Under the pieces are notes generated by a model. The model did not search any database. It was not told where the DNA came from and worked only from the letters and a program-made list of their open reading frames with translations. Below, piece by piece: positions 44,988-55,678 of a DNA stretch of 64,000 nucleotides. This DNA comes from Cherax quadricarinatus. Lineage: Eukaryota; Arthropoda; Malacostraca; Decapoda; Parastacidae. Positions within the stretch are counted from its first letter, which is position 1. Each line of letters opens with the position of its first letter. The DNA lies in the NCBI RefSeq assembly GCF_038502225.1, contig NC_091292.1, positions 51,515,944 through 51,579,943 on the forward strand, in the 5' to 3' direction. The position numbers and the translations under genes are program-made.

Positions 44988-45836
44988 GAAATTTCAATTG
45001 CTCCGACATGGAAAACGTGAGGATATTAAAACTATGTCGGAGCATAAAACAAAGTCCAACCACACAATAGAACAAAAAACTAATGTAAAAGACCTGGGAG
45101 AGATAATGTCAGAGGATCTCACTTTCCATGACCAAAACAATGTATCAATCGCATCTGCTAGAAAAAATGACAGGATGGATAATGAGAACCTTCAAAATTA
45201 GGGATGCCAAGCCCATGATGACTCTCTTCGGGTCGTTTGTTCTATCTAGGCTGGAATACTGATGTACACTAACAGCACCTTTCAAGGCAGGTGAAACTGC
45301 TGACATTGAAAATGTACAGAAAATTTCCATGGCACACATAACTGCGATAAAACACCTCAATTACCGGGAACGCTTGAAGTTCCTCACCCTGTACTCCTTA
45401 GAAAGCAGGCGGGAGAGATACATGATTATATACACTTGGAAAATTCTAGAGGGATTAGTACCAAACTTGCACACAAAAATCACTCCCTATGAAAGCAAAA
45501 GCCTCGGCAGACGATGCAACATACCCCCAATGAAAAGCAGGGGCGCCACTAGACACGATAAGAGACAACACAATAAGTGTCAGGGGCCCAAGACTGTTCA
45601 ACTGCCTCCCAGCATACGTAAGGGGGATTACCAATAGACCCCTGGCTGTCTTCAAGAAGGCGCTGGACAGGCACATACAGTCAGTACCTGACCAGCTGGA
45701 CTGTGGCTCGTACGTCGGGTTGCGTGCGGACAACAGTAACAGACTGGTTAAGCAGGCTCTGATCTACCATGAGGCCTGGTCTCAGACCTGGCCGCCGGGG
45801 CGTTGACCCAGAAACCCTCTCCAGGTATACTGAATA
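44988..45836 (+). pseudogene. LINE-A fragment: RT C-terminus and 3' end
   Basis: Begins with FQLLRHGKREDIKT and NVKDLGEIMSEDLTFHDQNN, the segment just after the catalytic palm. It continues after frameshifts with HITAIKHLNYRERLKFLTLY, SRRERYMIIYTWKILEGLVP and LGRRCNIPP. The 3' UTR ends GGGGCGTTGACCCAGAAACC and CTCCAGGTATACT. It matches the copies at 55.9-56.5 kb (minus) and 57.7-58.5 kb (plus). 5' truncated; no catalytic motifs remain. Confidence 0.82.
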
Positions 45837-46440
45837 GTGTAGACTACAATAAAGGGGCTTACTCGGCGTGTGGCTAATGACACTCGACCAGCTCTTGGAA
45901 TAACTCCCATTAATTAAGCTCTATATCACTGTACGCACTTCAGTTAGGTCCGTATCTACCTTGCACAATATTATAGATTGCAGTCTACTTAATAAACTTG
46001 TTGGGGAAATGGACTTACGTGCCCCATATCTTCCTCTACTTGGGGATTCAGTGTGGTAATCCAGACGTCACCACAACACACACTACTGTACTGCTAAATG
46101 ATGAGCGGTCGTCAAATATGAATATAACTAAATCACCATAGATGATACTTATCCCACTGACTAGTAACACCCACGAGGAATGGGATAAGGCGTTCTGAAG
46201 TTATAAACAAAACACTATACACTTTACAAAGTGTCTGCTTAGGTATTAACTCGTACTGTTATTAAGTGACCACTATTTAAAGTAACTTCTATTTAAAAAC
46301 TTCTTGAATCCTGTAAGGAAAAAAATAAATGACTTTGCATTTTTTATGAAAGTCTAATTTGATAAAGCTAACTGAATGAAATTGGAAAATAGTCATATAC
46401 AAAAACCGAATTCAATAGAAACATTCTTTTAACGAACTTA
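45837..46440. other. No gene seen
   Basis: Unique-looking sequence without recognisable features. Confidence 0.45.
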
Positions 46441-46756
46441 AAAGTGTTAGAAGTCAACCAGAAGAGACATTCTCTAATTAATGGACGGAAACTAATTTAT
46501 TGAATAAAGTGGCAATTTAAAAGTCTCATTGCTGATATTGAAGGCCAAGTTTATTTTTTTTAAATCCCATCGTCACAAAGTTTGAAGACAGCAATTGCTC
46601 TCACTCTAACAAAGTCAAGTTTTTAAACAATTTCTTTTAAATTTAAAAGACCTAAAAAAAATATTAATGTTGAAGAACCAGAAGGATGGAATGCATTAAC
46701 ACTAATAATTTGAAGCCCATAAGACGAGGCATTTTTTAGTTATTGAATAAAAATTA
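46441..46756 (+). repeat. Ancient ~150-bp satellite tract
   Basis: Motif copies at 46447 (AGAAGTCAACCAGAAGAGAC then ATTCTC), about 46579 (AGTTTGAAGACAGCAATTGC) and about 46708 (AATTTGAAGCCCATAAGACG then AGGCATTTT), spaced about 130 bp. Confidence 0.55.
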
Positions 46757-46966
46757 ATTTTTTTTTTTTCAACAAGTCGGTCGTCTTCCACCGAGGCAGG
46801 GTGACCCAAAAAAAGAAAGAAAATCCCCAAAAAGAAAATACTTTCATCATCATTCAACACTTTCACCACACTCACACATCACTGCTTTTGCAGAGGTGCT
46901 CAGAATATAACAGTTTAGAAGCATATACGTATAGAGATACACAACATATCCCTCCAAACTGCCAAA
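46757..46966 (-). mobile_element. RTE-like LINE 3' end
   Basis: TCCACCGAGGCAGGGTGACC and TTGCAGAGGTGCTCAGAATA match 32369 and 32465 of the minus-strand RTE copy almost base for base. The T run at 46757 is the element's A tail. Only the last ~210 bp inserted. Confidence 0.88.
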
Positions 46967-47133
46967 ATTAATGTCACTATTTATTTAATAAAGTTAGTAA
47001 ATTGGGACTCGCGCAGCAGAATAACAACACGATCTTTGCCTTCTAAAACCCTCACCAGCGATCAAAATTTGGAGCCGTATTCCAACGATTACAGTTCTAA
47101 AAAATCAATGAATTGAATAATTTGCCAACACAC

Positions 47134-47420
47134 AAACAAAGCTTGATGGGCACTGTCTTGGCAGTAAGACAAACAAAACTTAATGGGCACTGTCTTGGCA
47201 GTAAGACAAACAAAACTTAATGGGCACTGTCTTGGCAGTAAGACAAACAAAACTTAATGGGCACTGTCTTGGCAGTAAGACAAACAAAACTTAATGATCG
47301 CTGTCTTGGCAGTAAGACTTAATGGGCACTGTCTTGGCAGTAAGACAAACAAAACTTAATGGGCACTGTCTTGGCAGTAAGACAAACAAAGCTTAATGGG
47401 CACTGTCTTGGCAGTAAGAT
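47134..47420. repeat. 37-bp minisatellite, about 7 copies
   Basis: Unit: ACTTAATGGGCACTGTCTTG plus GCAGTAAGACAAACAAA. One unit near 47300 has lost AAACAAA and another reads GATCGCTG. Confidence 0.95.
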
Positions 47421-48780
47421 GCATCAACCATTAAATATTTTAACCATTCAGCAGAGTTATACTTAAATAGTGATTAAACGGGAATCAAGATTTCACATTA
47501 TTTTACATATAAAACTGGCAGATGAATTTCACTCTCCGCTTCATCCAATTAGGTTCCACCTTTTTTAATGTTTCAAGCTACGTCACGAAAGATATAGAAA
47601 GTTATCGGAGCCATTTTAAAATGTTGGTAAATGGATAAATGTCATTCATAGGATCCTAGAATTTTGTCCTAGTTATATAACACAAGCTGTGAAAAGTTTA
47701 AACAAGACTCACTAGATCTTCATGTATTATGATACAACTAAAAAATAAAACTTAGTGAAAGAAAAAGCAAAGAAAAATACAAAAAAAAAATATTCAGAGA
47801 AATATATTCCACTTCTGAGAGATTTAATAATGCATTTATAACTATTAACTGTAATATTAATGACAGCTAATTGTCTACAGAGTTGCTGGAGTTGAGGTCA
47901 CAGTAGCCTCCATGTACACCATTAAATCAGTCATTATCTTTAATAATAATTAACCTATATATTGCTGACTACAATATTATTAATCAATAAAGTGCTATCC
48001 CTACCTACAATAAAATTAATACATTTAAATACTCGGATTCTTTTGTCTTTCATTATCTTACATTATTATTTACAGAGGTATTATGCAAATTATTGTTATC
48101 GGAAGTAAGAACTAGATTTTTTCACAAGAGGTGTGAGAGAGTGGTACAAACATATTCGGAATGTCAGATGGTTACCAAGAAAGGAAATGAAGTGTAAAAT
48201 AAACCCAGCAACCTGACACTATTGCAAGCTTCATTACGTTCCTTCAAAGGCGGCCCCTTGGCTTACCTTGTATGTTTTTCATTTGTCCAGACATGTCAGA
48301 GGGAGAGTGTCAGGCGTTGTACCTTATGGTTATTTGTGTACAGTATGTGTTCGGGTAGATCCACCAGCGTTAGGGTGGATTTTACCGGCGTTAACTTTTC
48401 ACAGGGCACTAGCTATACTTACACATTTTAGTATGTATTATGTATACACACAAATATACATGGATAGTATTGTTAAATGATGTCTTGTGGTGTGCTAATA
48501 TAGTCATATAGTATTACATGCCTTAGTTTTATAATATTCTTTATTGACACCCATATTCTCTGTTCTGGTGCATAGATATCTGATGGATAACCAGACACTG
48601 TTGTTGTCAGGGGAAAAAGAACCCTGTATTTCTCAAATAGTCAGGTTGTCTCCTATATATATTTTTTTAGTTTAATTATATCTTTGAGAAATAATATTTC
48701 TGCTGATTTTCTAAAACCTGGGATAAGTTTAAGGAACGTTAAAAGCCAACCCATCGTCTGTGGTAGGTAGAAGGGAAGAT
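47421..48780. other. AT-rich DNA, no gene called
   Basis: Faint satellite-like words near 47590 and 47690. The open frames at 48222-48480 overlap in two frames and have no family signature. Confidence 0.4.
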
Positions 48781-49220
48781 AACGTCCCTCAGCTTCAGAA
48801 GTTGCTGGAAGGTAAGAGGTAAGGTCACTCAGCCTAGGAACATGCTGGAAGGTAGGGGATAAGGTCACTCAGCCTAGGAACATGCTGGAAGGTAGGGGAT
48901 AAGGTCACTCAGCATAGGAACATGCTGGAAGGTAGGGGATAAGGTCACTCAGCATAGGAACATGCTGGAAGGTAGGGGATAAGGTCACTCAGCCTAGGAA
49001 CATGCTGGAAGGTAGGGGATAAGGTCACTCAGCATAGGAACATGCTGGAAGGTAGGGGGTAAGGTCACTCAGATTAGGAACATGCTGGAAGGTAGGGGAT
49101 AAGGTCACTCAGGATAGGAACATGCTGGAAGGTAGGGGACAAGGTCCCTCAACCTAACAACATGCTGGAAAGTAGGGGCCAAGGTCACTCGGTCTACGAA
49201 CATACTAGAAGGTAGGGAGT
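48781..49220. repeat. 40-bp minisatellite, about 11 copies
   Basis: Unit: GGAACATGCTGGAAGGTAGG plus GGATAAGGTCACTCAGCCTA. Central units are nearly identical; both edges diverge (CTTCAGAAG at the left, CGAACATACTAG at the right), the normal gradient of an array growing from its centre. Confidence 0.95.
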
Positions 49221-49800
49221 GGAGGAAAGTCATAAATAACGTTACAAAATAAGTTATGTTGCGATAACTGTGAACTCACGTTAAATTAGGACAATGCTAA
49301 TGTTGTTTTTCATTAGTACCTGTATAAGTGGACACACATTTTATTTAATAGTATTATCATATTTTGCACCAGTAAGCTAATATAGTCAGTAAAATTGCCA
49401 TGCTCGGAGCGGCAATGAATATGTAACTGGTAAATATTTGAATACAAATTAACGCATATTCAAAGAGCAACAATAGGCATTTGTTTCAGCTATTATATTG
49501 TGCTATATGTATGGAGCTATATGTTTCAACTATTGCATAGGCCTAAATATGATTGCACTTTTAACCTAATGTACAGACTTGAATATGTAAGTGTGTATGT
49601 CTTTCGGGTATGTTCTTAGGTTTTTGTGAAATATACAAAAGTTTTCATGTTGGTTCCTAAGAATTATCCCAAGAACTTTTGCAGAATACTCAGATTCATT
49701 GAGACTGAACACAAGAAACCTAAGAAATATCTAGCCATACATCTTTTAGGGCCTTGTTAATTCATGCGACTTAATTTGGATACTTAAAATGTATCATTAA
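49221..49800. other. AT-rich DNA, no feature seen
   Basis: Nothing recognisable. Confidence 0.45.
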
Positions 49801-50325
49801 TACAAATATCCCGCACATAGAAGAGAGGAGGTTACGACGAGGTTTCGGGCCATCTTGGACCATTTACAAAGTCACATTAACACGAAAGAAAAAGGGAGCC
49901 AGTACATGTATATGCGAGCAGACAGGGACGGACCAAGAGAGGTAGTAGTGGTAGAGGTAAGACTTGAAATTGAGGTAGCAGTAGTAGTAGTAGCAGCAGT
50001 AGTAGCAGTGGTAGCAGAAATGGTGGTTGTAAAAGTAGGGAGAGTGGTTTATGTGGGACAAGATATAAACGGAGGGAGTGAAGGGTGGAGGGAGACAAAA
50101 GCAGAGGTAAAAGCAGTAGGAAAGGAAGTAGCGGGAGGAGTGTGGTCAAAGAAGACGAAAGAGGAGCAGCGCGAGAGAGCTTAAGGGCCCACAGGGAATA
50201 GGATCAAAAACACAAGGGGGAAAAAATGAAGGACAGGGCACCCTAAGTCAGAAGAAAGGAAAGGCAAAGAAAAATTAAAAATAGAAAAGGAGAAGAGGTA
50301 GGGAGAGGAGGAGGAGAAAAATTTA

Positions 50326-50495
50326 TCAAGTTAAGTCACGTGTGTTCTGGAGTTTAAGGCATTTGACAATGTAATGAGAAATGAAGGCATCTACGGAGAA
50401 GAAGCCAGAGCTAAGATTCATACCAGGAAAGATGTAAATAAAGGATAATCCAACAAAACGGCGAATGTGAAAGTTAGAAGTGGGTAAAAAGAGTT
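50326..50495 (-). pseudogene. PLE-2 endonuclease C-terminus
   Basis: Minus-strand reading: ELFLPTSNFHIRRFVGLSFI, PGMNLSSGFFSVDAFISHYI, VKCLKLQNTRDLT and a TGA at 50328-50326. It is collinear with the C-terminal block of PLE-1 (NLSGGFVSVDAFLSHYIVK). It is only the end of the GIY-YIG protein; the catalytic part is not included. The stop codon position is conserved closely enough to mark the true end of the family's ORF. Confidence 0.8.
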
Positions 50496-50733
50496 CCTTC
50501 TCCTGTGTCTGCCTCTTCTCCTTTCCTATTTTTCCTTTCTCTTTGTGTCTATGTTTTTCCTTTCTTCTGTCTCAGAGTGTCATATCCTTCATTTTTTTCC
50601 CTGTATTCTTGGTCCTACCCTTAGTGGACCCTAACCTCTCCCGTGCTGCTTCTCTTTCATCGTTGACTTACCCCATTCCTACTACTACTACTACTACTAC
50701 TTCCTTTCCTACTGTGTGTTTAATTCATGTTAA

Positions 50734-50762
50734 GCGCTAAACCCATGTAGATCATTTAGCGC
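50734..50762. repeat. Perfect hairpin within an inserted scrap
   Basis: GCGCTAAA (50734-50741) and TTTAGCGC (50755-50762) with a 13-nt loop, followed by GTGGTGGAGGCTTGATCCTC. It interrupts the PLE-2 right arm relative to PLE-1. Confidence 0.75.
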
Positions 50763-50969
50763 AAGAGGTGGTGGAGGCTTGATCCTCCGTCTGCTGAGCG
50801 TGAAACAGACGTGCTTCCTATTTGCACTCGCCTATACTTTTGTCTCCCTCCACTCCTCTATCTATATCTTGTCCCACATAAACCACTCTCCCTACTTTTG
50901 CACCACTACTTTTAATACTACACTACAATACTATTACTCTTTCGATCGTGTTAATGTGACTTTGTAAAT

Positions 50970-51000
50970 GGTCCATGACGGACCGAAACGTCGTCGTAGA
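50970..51000 (+). ncRNA. PLE-2 terminal stem with GAAAC (hammerhead-like remnant)
   Basis: GGTCC (50970-50974), loop, GGACC (50980-50984), GAAACGTCGTCG. It is the same block as in PLE-1 and PLE-3; no CTGATGA box. Confidence 0.4.
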
Positions 51001-51070
51001 CTTCTCTCCACTATGTGCGGGTTATTTGTGTATTTTCCCAGTCATGGTATTGTGCCTTTTTGTTCATCTA

Positions 51071-52485
51071 AATACAGGACAGAGAGAGGTCGTAAAAGAA
51101 TCTAGGAAAAAGCTGTCATCAATGGCTTAAATCAGAAGCAGATGAAGATGGAGGGAAGATGGGGGAAATATTTTGAGGAATTGTTACATGTTGATGAGGA
51201 TAGGGAAGCTGTGATATCGTGTACTGGGCAGGGAGGAATAACATCCTGTAGGACTGAGGAAGAGCCAGTCGTGAGTGTGGGGGGAAGTTCGTTAGGCAGT
51301 GGGTAGAATGGAAGGGAATAAAAGCAGCTGATAGGATAAAGACAGAAATATTAAAAGCTTGGAATGGTTAGTTCTTTTATTAAATAAATGTATGGAAGAG
51401 GGTAAAATTCCTAGGGATTGGCAGAGAGCATGCCTAGTTCCTTTGTATAACGGCAAAAGGGGCAAAAGAGAGTGTATAAGTTGTAGGGGAATAACTCTGC
51501 TGAGTATACCTGGTAAAGTGTATGGTAGAGTTATTACTGAAAGAATTAAGAGTAAGATGGAAAGCAGGATATCAGATAAATAAGGAGGCTTCAGGAAGGG
51601 TAAAGGATGTGTAGATCAAGTGTTCACAGTGAAACATATATGTGAACAGTATTTAGAGAAAGGTAAAGAGGTTTTTCTGGCATTTATTGATTTGGAAAAG
51701 GCGTATGACAGGGTGGATATGGAAGCAATGTAGCAGATGTTGCAAATGTATGGAATAAGAGGTAGGTTACTGAAAACAGTGAAGATTTTTTACAAGGATA
51801 GTGAGGCTCAGGTCAGACTACGTAGGAGAGAGAGGGAGACAATTTCCCAGTAAAAGTAGGCCTTAGACAGGGAAGTGTGATGTCACCATGGTTGTTCAAT
51901 ATGTTTACAGATGGGGTTGTAAGCGAAGTGAACGCTCGGGTGTTGGCAAGAGGCGTGGGGTTAAAAGATAAAGAATCTAACACAAAGTGAGAGAGCATGC
52001 TACCATCTGCAGCTCATAAGACTGCCATCCCCACGAGCCCCATTGGGGCGGGGCAGATGGCAGACCAGAGGCCTTGCTTCTCCCTACGAGCCCCGTGAGG
52101 GCGGGGAATGTGGCTAGGCCTAAGGACAGTTGGTCCCAAAGATGAGGGGGTACTTGTACCTCCTCCCATGGGAGACTTACGTCTCGAGACACTCCCCAGA
52201 TAGGGAGCCAAGGCCGGGTCACACCACTACTTGGAAAAGACCCGGGCCGGGAGAGTACCAGCGAATAAAAAAAAAAAAAAGTGGGAGTTGTCACAGTTGC
52301 TCTTTGCTAATGGCACTCTGCTTTTGGGAGATTCTGAAGAGAAATTTCAGAAGTTGGTAGACGAGTTGGTAGGGTATGCAAAAGAAGAAAATTAAAAGTG
52401 AATATAGGAAAGAGTAAGGTGATGAGGACAACAAAAAATTAGGTAACGAAGGATTGGATATCAGATTGGAGAGAGTATGGACGAC
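51071..52485 (+). pseudogene. RTE-like LINE, segment 1 (interrupted)
   Basis: Motifs in order: NKCMEEGKIPRDWQRACLVP, CRGITLLSIPGKVYGRVITE, GGFRKGKGCVDQVFTVKHIC, FLAFIDLEKAYDRVDMEAM (catalytic Asp block, then a stop), GLRQGSVMSPWLFNMFTDGV, and after a SINE insertion SQLLFANGTLLLGD where FADDT is expected, so the catalytic pair is lost. The frame is broken by several stops. It ends at 52485 inside the thumb region and resumes at about 58467: a ~6-kb block of later insertions splits the element. 5' truncated, starting right after PLE-2. Confidence 0.85.
51994..52277 (+). mobile_element. SINE-3 with A tail and target duplication
   Basis: 284 bp of GC-rich sequence (CGAGCCCCATTGGGGCGGGG, CGAGCCCCGTGAGGGCGGGG, CCCGGGCCGGGAGAGTACCA) ending in AATA and about 13 A. 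Flanks AAAGTGAGAG (51984-51993) and AAAGTGGGAG (52278-52287) are a 9/10 target duplication, and the RTE reading continues across it. Insertion by LINE machinery is clear. I do not see convincing polymerase III boxes, so the head type is unknown. Confidence 0.85.
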
Positions 52486-52587
52486 ATTTGTCTTTGCAAA
52501 CATACAGGGTCTAAAGCAGTCAAAAAACAACAAAATTCCTTACATCAAGGGATTGCTCATGGAGTCAAATGCAATGTTTGCAGCATT
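52486..52587 (+). pseudogene. LINE-A segment 1: endonuclease N-terminus
   Basis: Plus-strand reading FVFANIQGLKQSKNNKIPYI and KGLLMESNAMFAAF, the opening of an APE-type endonuclease (NIQGL with its metal-binding Asn). It stops at 52587 where a minus-strand LINE inserted; the following residues (HIKNHYDNEIWIAGYNLF) resume at about 53518. Confidence 0.8.
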
Positions 52588-53517
52588 CACATAAGAACAT
52601 AAGAAAGAAGGAACACTGCAACAAGCCTACTGACCCATGCGGAGCAGGTCCATGTCCCCACCCGGATTATCCCAATGACCCACCCAGTCTGGTCATCTCC
52701 ACTCAAGGAAGGAGCACTGCACCAGACCCAGCAGTACAAGCTAATCAGGTCCAACTCACACCCACTCATGTATTTATCTAACCTATTTTTAAAACTACAC
52801 AACGTTTTAGCCTGAATAACTGTACTCGGGAGTTTGTTCCACTCATCCACAACTCTATTACCAAACCAGTGCTTTCCTATATCCTTCCTGAATCTGAATT
52901 TTTTCAACTTGAAGCCATTGCTGCGAGTCCTGTCTTGGCTGGAAATTTTCAGCACGCTATTTACATCCCCTTTATTTATTCCTGTTTTCCATTTATACAC
53001 CTCGATCATATCCCCCTACACAAATAACCCGCACATAAAAGACAGAAGCTTACGACGACGTTTCGGTCCGACTTGGACCATTGACAAAGTCACACTGTGT
53101 GACTTTGTCAATGGTCCAAGTCGGACCGAAACGTCGTCGTAAGCTTCTGTCTTTTATGTGCGGGTTATTTGTGTATCGTTCCAGTCACGGTATTGTGCCT
53201 TTTTGTTATTTATATCCCCCTAATTCTACGCCTTTCGAGAGAGTGCAGATTCAGGGCCCTCAGTCTATCCTCATAGGGAAGATTTCTGATACATGGGATC
53301 ATCTTTGTCATCCTCCTCTGTACGTTTTTCAGAGCATTTATATCCATTCTGTAATACGGTGACCAGAACTGAGCAGCATAGTCTAAATGAGGCCTAACCA
53401 AGGATATATAGAGTTGAAGAAAAAACCTGAGGACTTCTATTATTTATACTTCTAGATATGAAGCCAAGAATTCTGTTAGCTTTATTGTGAACACTAATGC
53501 ACGGTTGTGCATTTATG
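52588..53517 (-). pseudogene. CR1-like LINE-D C-terminal fragment inserted in LINE-A
   Basis: Minus-strand order: VHNKANRILGFISRSINNRS, VRPHLDYAAQFWSPYYRMDI, RNLPYEDRLRALNLHSLERR, [PLE-3], MIEVYKWKTGINKGDVNSVL, IGKHWFGNRVVDEWNKLPST, FKNRLDKYMSG, then a UTR with CATGGGTCAGTAGGCTTGTT and the terminal TTCTTATGTTCTTATG. It is a 5'-truncated copy containing only the RT C-terminal domain. It is split by the palindromic PLE-3 with a target duplication. Frameshift near 53395. Confidence 0.85.
53018..53211. mobile_element. PLE-3: perfect 77-bp palindrome with TSD
   Basis: The arms 53019-53095 and 53097-53173 are exact reverse complements (77/77) around a single T. They are followed by a one-sided extension (TCCAGTCACGGTATTGTGCC, ending TTGTTATTT). 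The flanks ATATCCCCCT at 53008-53017 and 53212-53221 are a 10-11 bp target duplication inside LINE-D. The left start ACACAAATAACCC and right end are the same as in PLE-1. It encodes nothing: both arms are just the PLE terminus with the GGTCC/GGACC-GAAAC stem. It is the minimal form of the two-armed insertion. Confidence 0.92.
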
Positions 53518-55678
53518 TGCACATAAAGAATCATTATGATAACGAAATATGGATCGCAGGTTATAACCTATTCTGATGCGACAGACTAAACAGGCAATAA
53601 TGGGAGTTTGACCTATATGTCAAAGAGTCGCTCATCTGCACAGAACTACTAAACACCTCAAATGATGTAGTTGAAGTTTTGGCGGTAAAGATCGAAAACC
53701 AAAACCTTGTCATTGTGGTGGTATACAAGCCTCCAGATGCAGCTTCCCAGCAATTCTAAAAGCAGCTTGAGAAAATTGACCACTGTCTGGAAAATCTCCC
53801 AACTCCTGCCCCAAATATCTTACTACTGGGAGACTTCAACCTGAGACACCTAAAATGGAGGAGTATATCAAACAATGTTTTAGCAGAGATCACCCCGGGA
53901 GGCAGCTATGATGAATATTCACACACACACGAACTATTAAATCTCTGCAACAAATTCACCGTAAACCAGCAAATAGTAGAGCCTACAAGACTAGAAAATA
54001 CGCTGGACCTTATCTTCACTAACAGTGACGATCTGATATGTAATATAACTGTATCAAAGACACTTCACTCAGATCACAACATAATAGAGGTACAAGCATG
54101 TATGCACAGGGCTCCGGACCAGCAAAATGTGAGCAGTCATGAAGGTCTCTTCACGAAATTCAATTTCAATAACAAAAACATACAATGGGATCAAGTAAAT
54201 CATGTCCTAAATGAAACAAGCTGGGAAGATATCCTAAACAACACGGATCTGAACATCTGCCTTGAAAAAATGAATTCTGTGCTTCTTGAGATCTGCTCAA
54301 GATGCATTCCATTAAGAAAAAGAAAGAGAAGATGTAAATTAGAAAGAGAGAGACGTTCCCTATACAGAAGAAGGCAAAGAGTCACAAAACTGCTGAGTGG
54401 GGTCAATATATATGAAATACGAAGGGAGGTACTAGTCAATGAAATTGCAAATATCGAACTTAAGCTGAAGGAATCTTATAGGAGACAAGAATCACAGGAA
54501 GAACTAAAAGCCATAAAGGAAATTGAAAACCCAAAATACTTCTTCTCTTATGCCAAATCTAAGGGAAAAACAACATCCAGTATTGGGCCCCTGCTTAGGC
54601 GGGATGAGACATACACAGATGTTAGCCAAGAAATGAGTGAGATAAAGTCCCAATATGACTCAGTGCTCAGCGATCCACTGCCCACTCTAAGGGTCAACAA
54701 TCCAAATGAATTCTTTATGAACGAAACCCAAAATTTGGTCATCCCAAAACTCTCGGATATTATTCTAACTCCACAAGATTTTGAAGAGGCAGTTAATGAC
54801 ATGCCCATGCACTCTGCCCCAGGCTCAGACTCGTGAAACTCCGTGTTTATCAAGAATTGCAATAAGCCCCTATCGCGTGCCTTCAGCATTTTATGGATAG
54901 GGAGCATGGACACAGGGGTCATCACACACACACTAAAAACAACAGACATAGCTCCACTCCACAAACCTGGCAGTAAAGCAATTCCAAAAACTACAGACCG
55001 ACAGTACTAATATCCCATATCATAAAAATCTTTGAGAGGGTTCTAAGAAGCAAGATAGCCAACCACGTACTCATCAATTACACAACCCAGGGCAACACGG
55101 GTTTAGAGCAGGTTGCTCCTGCCTGTCCCAGCTACTGGACCACTATGACAAGGTCCTGGATGCTGTAGAGGATAAACAAAATACAGATGTAGTATACACA
55201 GACTTTGCTATTACACAAGTGTGACCATGGTGTAATAGCACACAAAATGCGGGATAAAGGAATAATGGGAAAAGTTAGTAGATGGATCTACAACTTCCTG
55301 ACAAATAGAACACAAAGAGTAATAGTAAACAGAGTAAAGTCCCAGGTGGCCATTGTGAAAAGCTGTTCCACAAGGCACAGTACTCGCTCCCATTCTATTC
55401 CTCATCATCATTACTGACAGAGATGTAAGCCATAGCTCCGTGTCTTTCTTTGTGGATGACACCCGGATCACCATGGCAGTGACCTCCATCGAAGACACTA
55501 CGAGACTCCAAGCGGACATCAACCAAATTTTCGAATGGGCCACTCAAAATAATATGAAGTTCATCGAGGAGAAATTTCAACTACTCAGATATGGAAAACT
55601 TGAAGAAATGAAAAATGTGTCAGCGTATACCACAAATTGTAACCATACAGTAGAGCGGAAAAGTAATGTGAAGGACCT
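53518..55678 (+). pseudogene. LINE-A segment 2: endonuclease, linker and RT
   Basis: Endonuclease continues with IAGYNLF, VKESLICTELLNTSND, LLLGDFNLRHLKW (catalytic GDFN), RLENTLDLIFTNSDD and TLHSDHNIIEV (catalytic SDH). The linker is an uninterrupted 244-codon frame (54102-54836) with YFFSYAKSKGKTTSSIGPLL and a VNDMPMHSAPGSDS end. RT is then decayed: KTTDIAPLHK, IIKIFERVLRSKIANH, KCDHGVIAHKMRDKGIMGKV, FLTNRTQRVIVNRVKSQV, SFFVDDTRITMAV (FVDD catalytic box). It is interrupted at 55678, after NVKDL, by an opposite copy of its own family. Numerous stops and frameshifts in RT. Confidence 0.85.

Larger units (their letters stand above)
49801..51060. mobile_element. Penelope-like element PLE-2, inverted two-armed copy
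   Basis: Left arm (49801 to about 50495, minus orientation): CCGCACATAGAAGAGAGGAG terminus, trinucleotide-rich UTR, endonuclease C-terminus. Right arm (about 50496-51060, plus orientation): UTR, GTGACTTTGTAAATGGTCC, GGACCGAAACGTCGTCG, GTGCGGGTTATTTGTG, then CCCAGTCATGGTATTGTGCC. Same family and architecture as PLE-1 but arms meet at the UTR and no target duplication is evident. An inserted scrap with a GCGCTAAA/TTTAGCGC hairpin lies at 50720-50810. Confidence 0.8.

Noticed and set aside
49801..51071. Target duplication around PLE-2
   Set aside because: ATTAATAC and CTAAATAC at the two borders are only vaguely similar; not enough to call.
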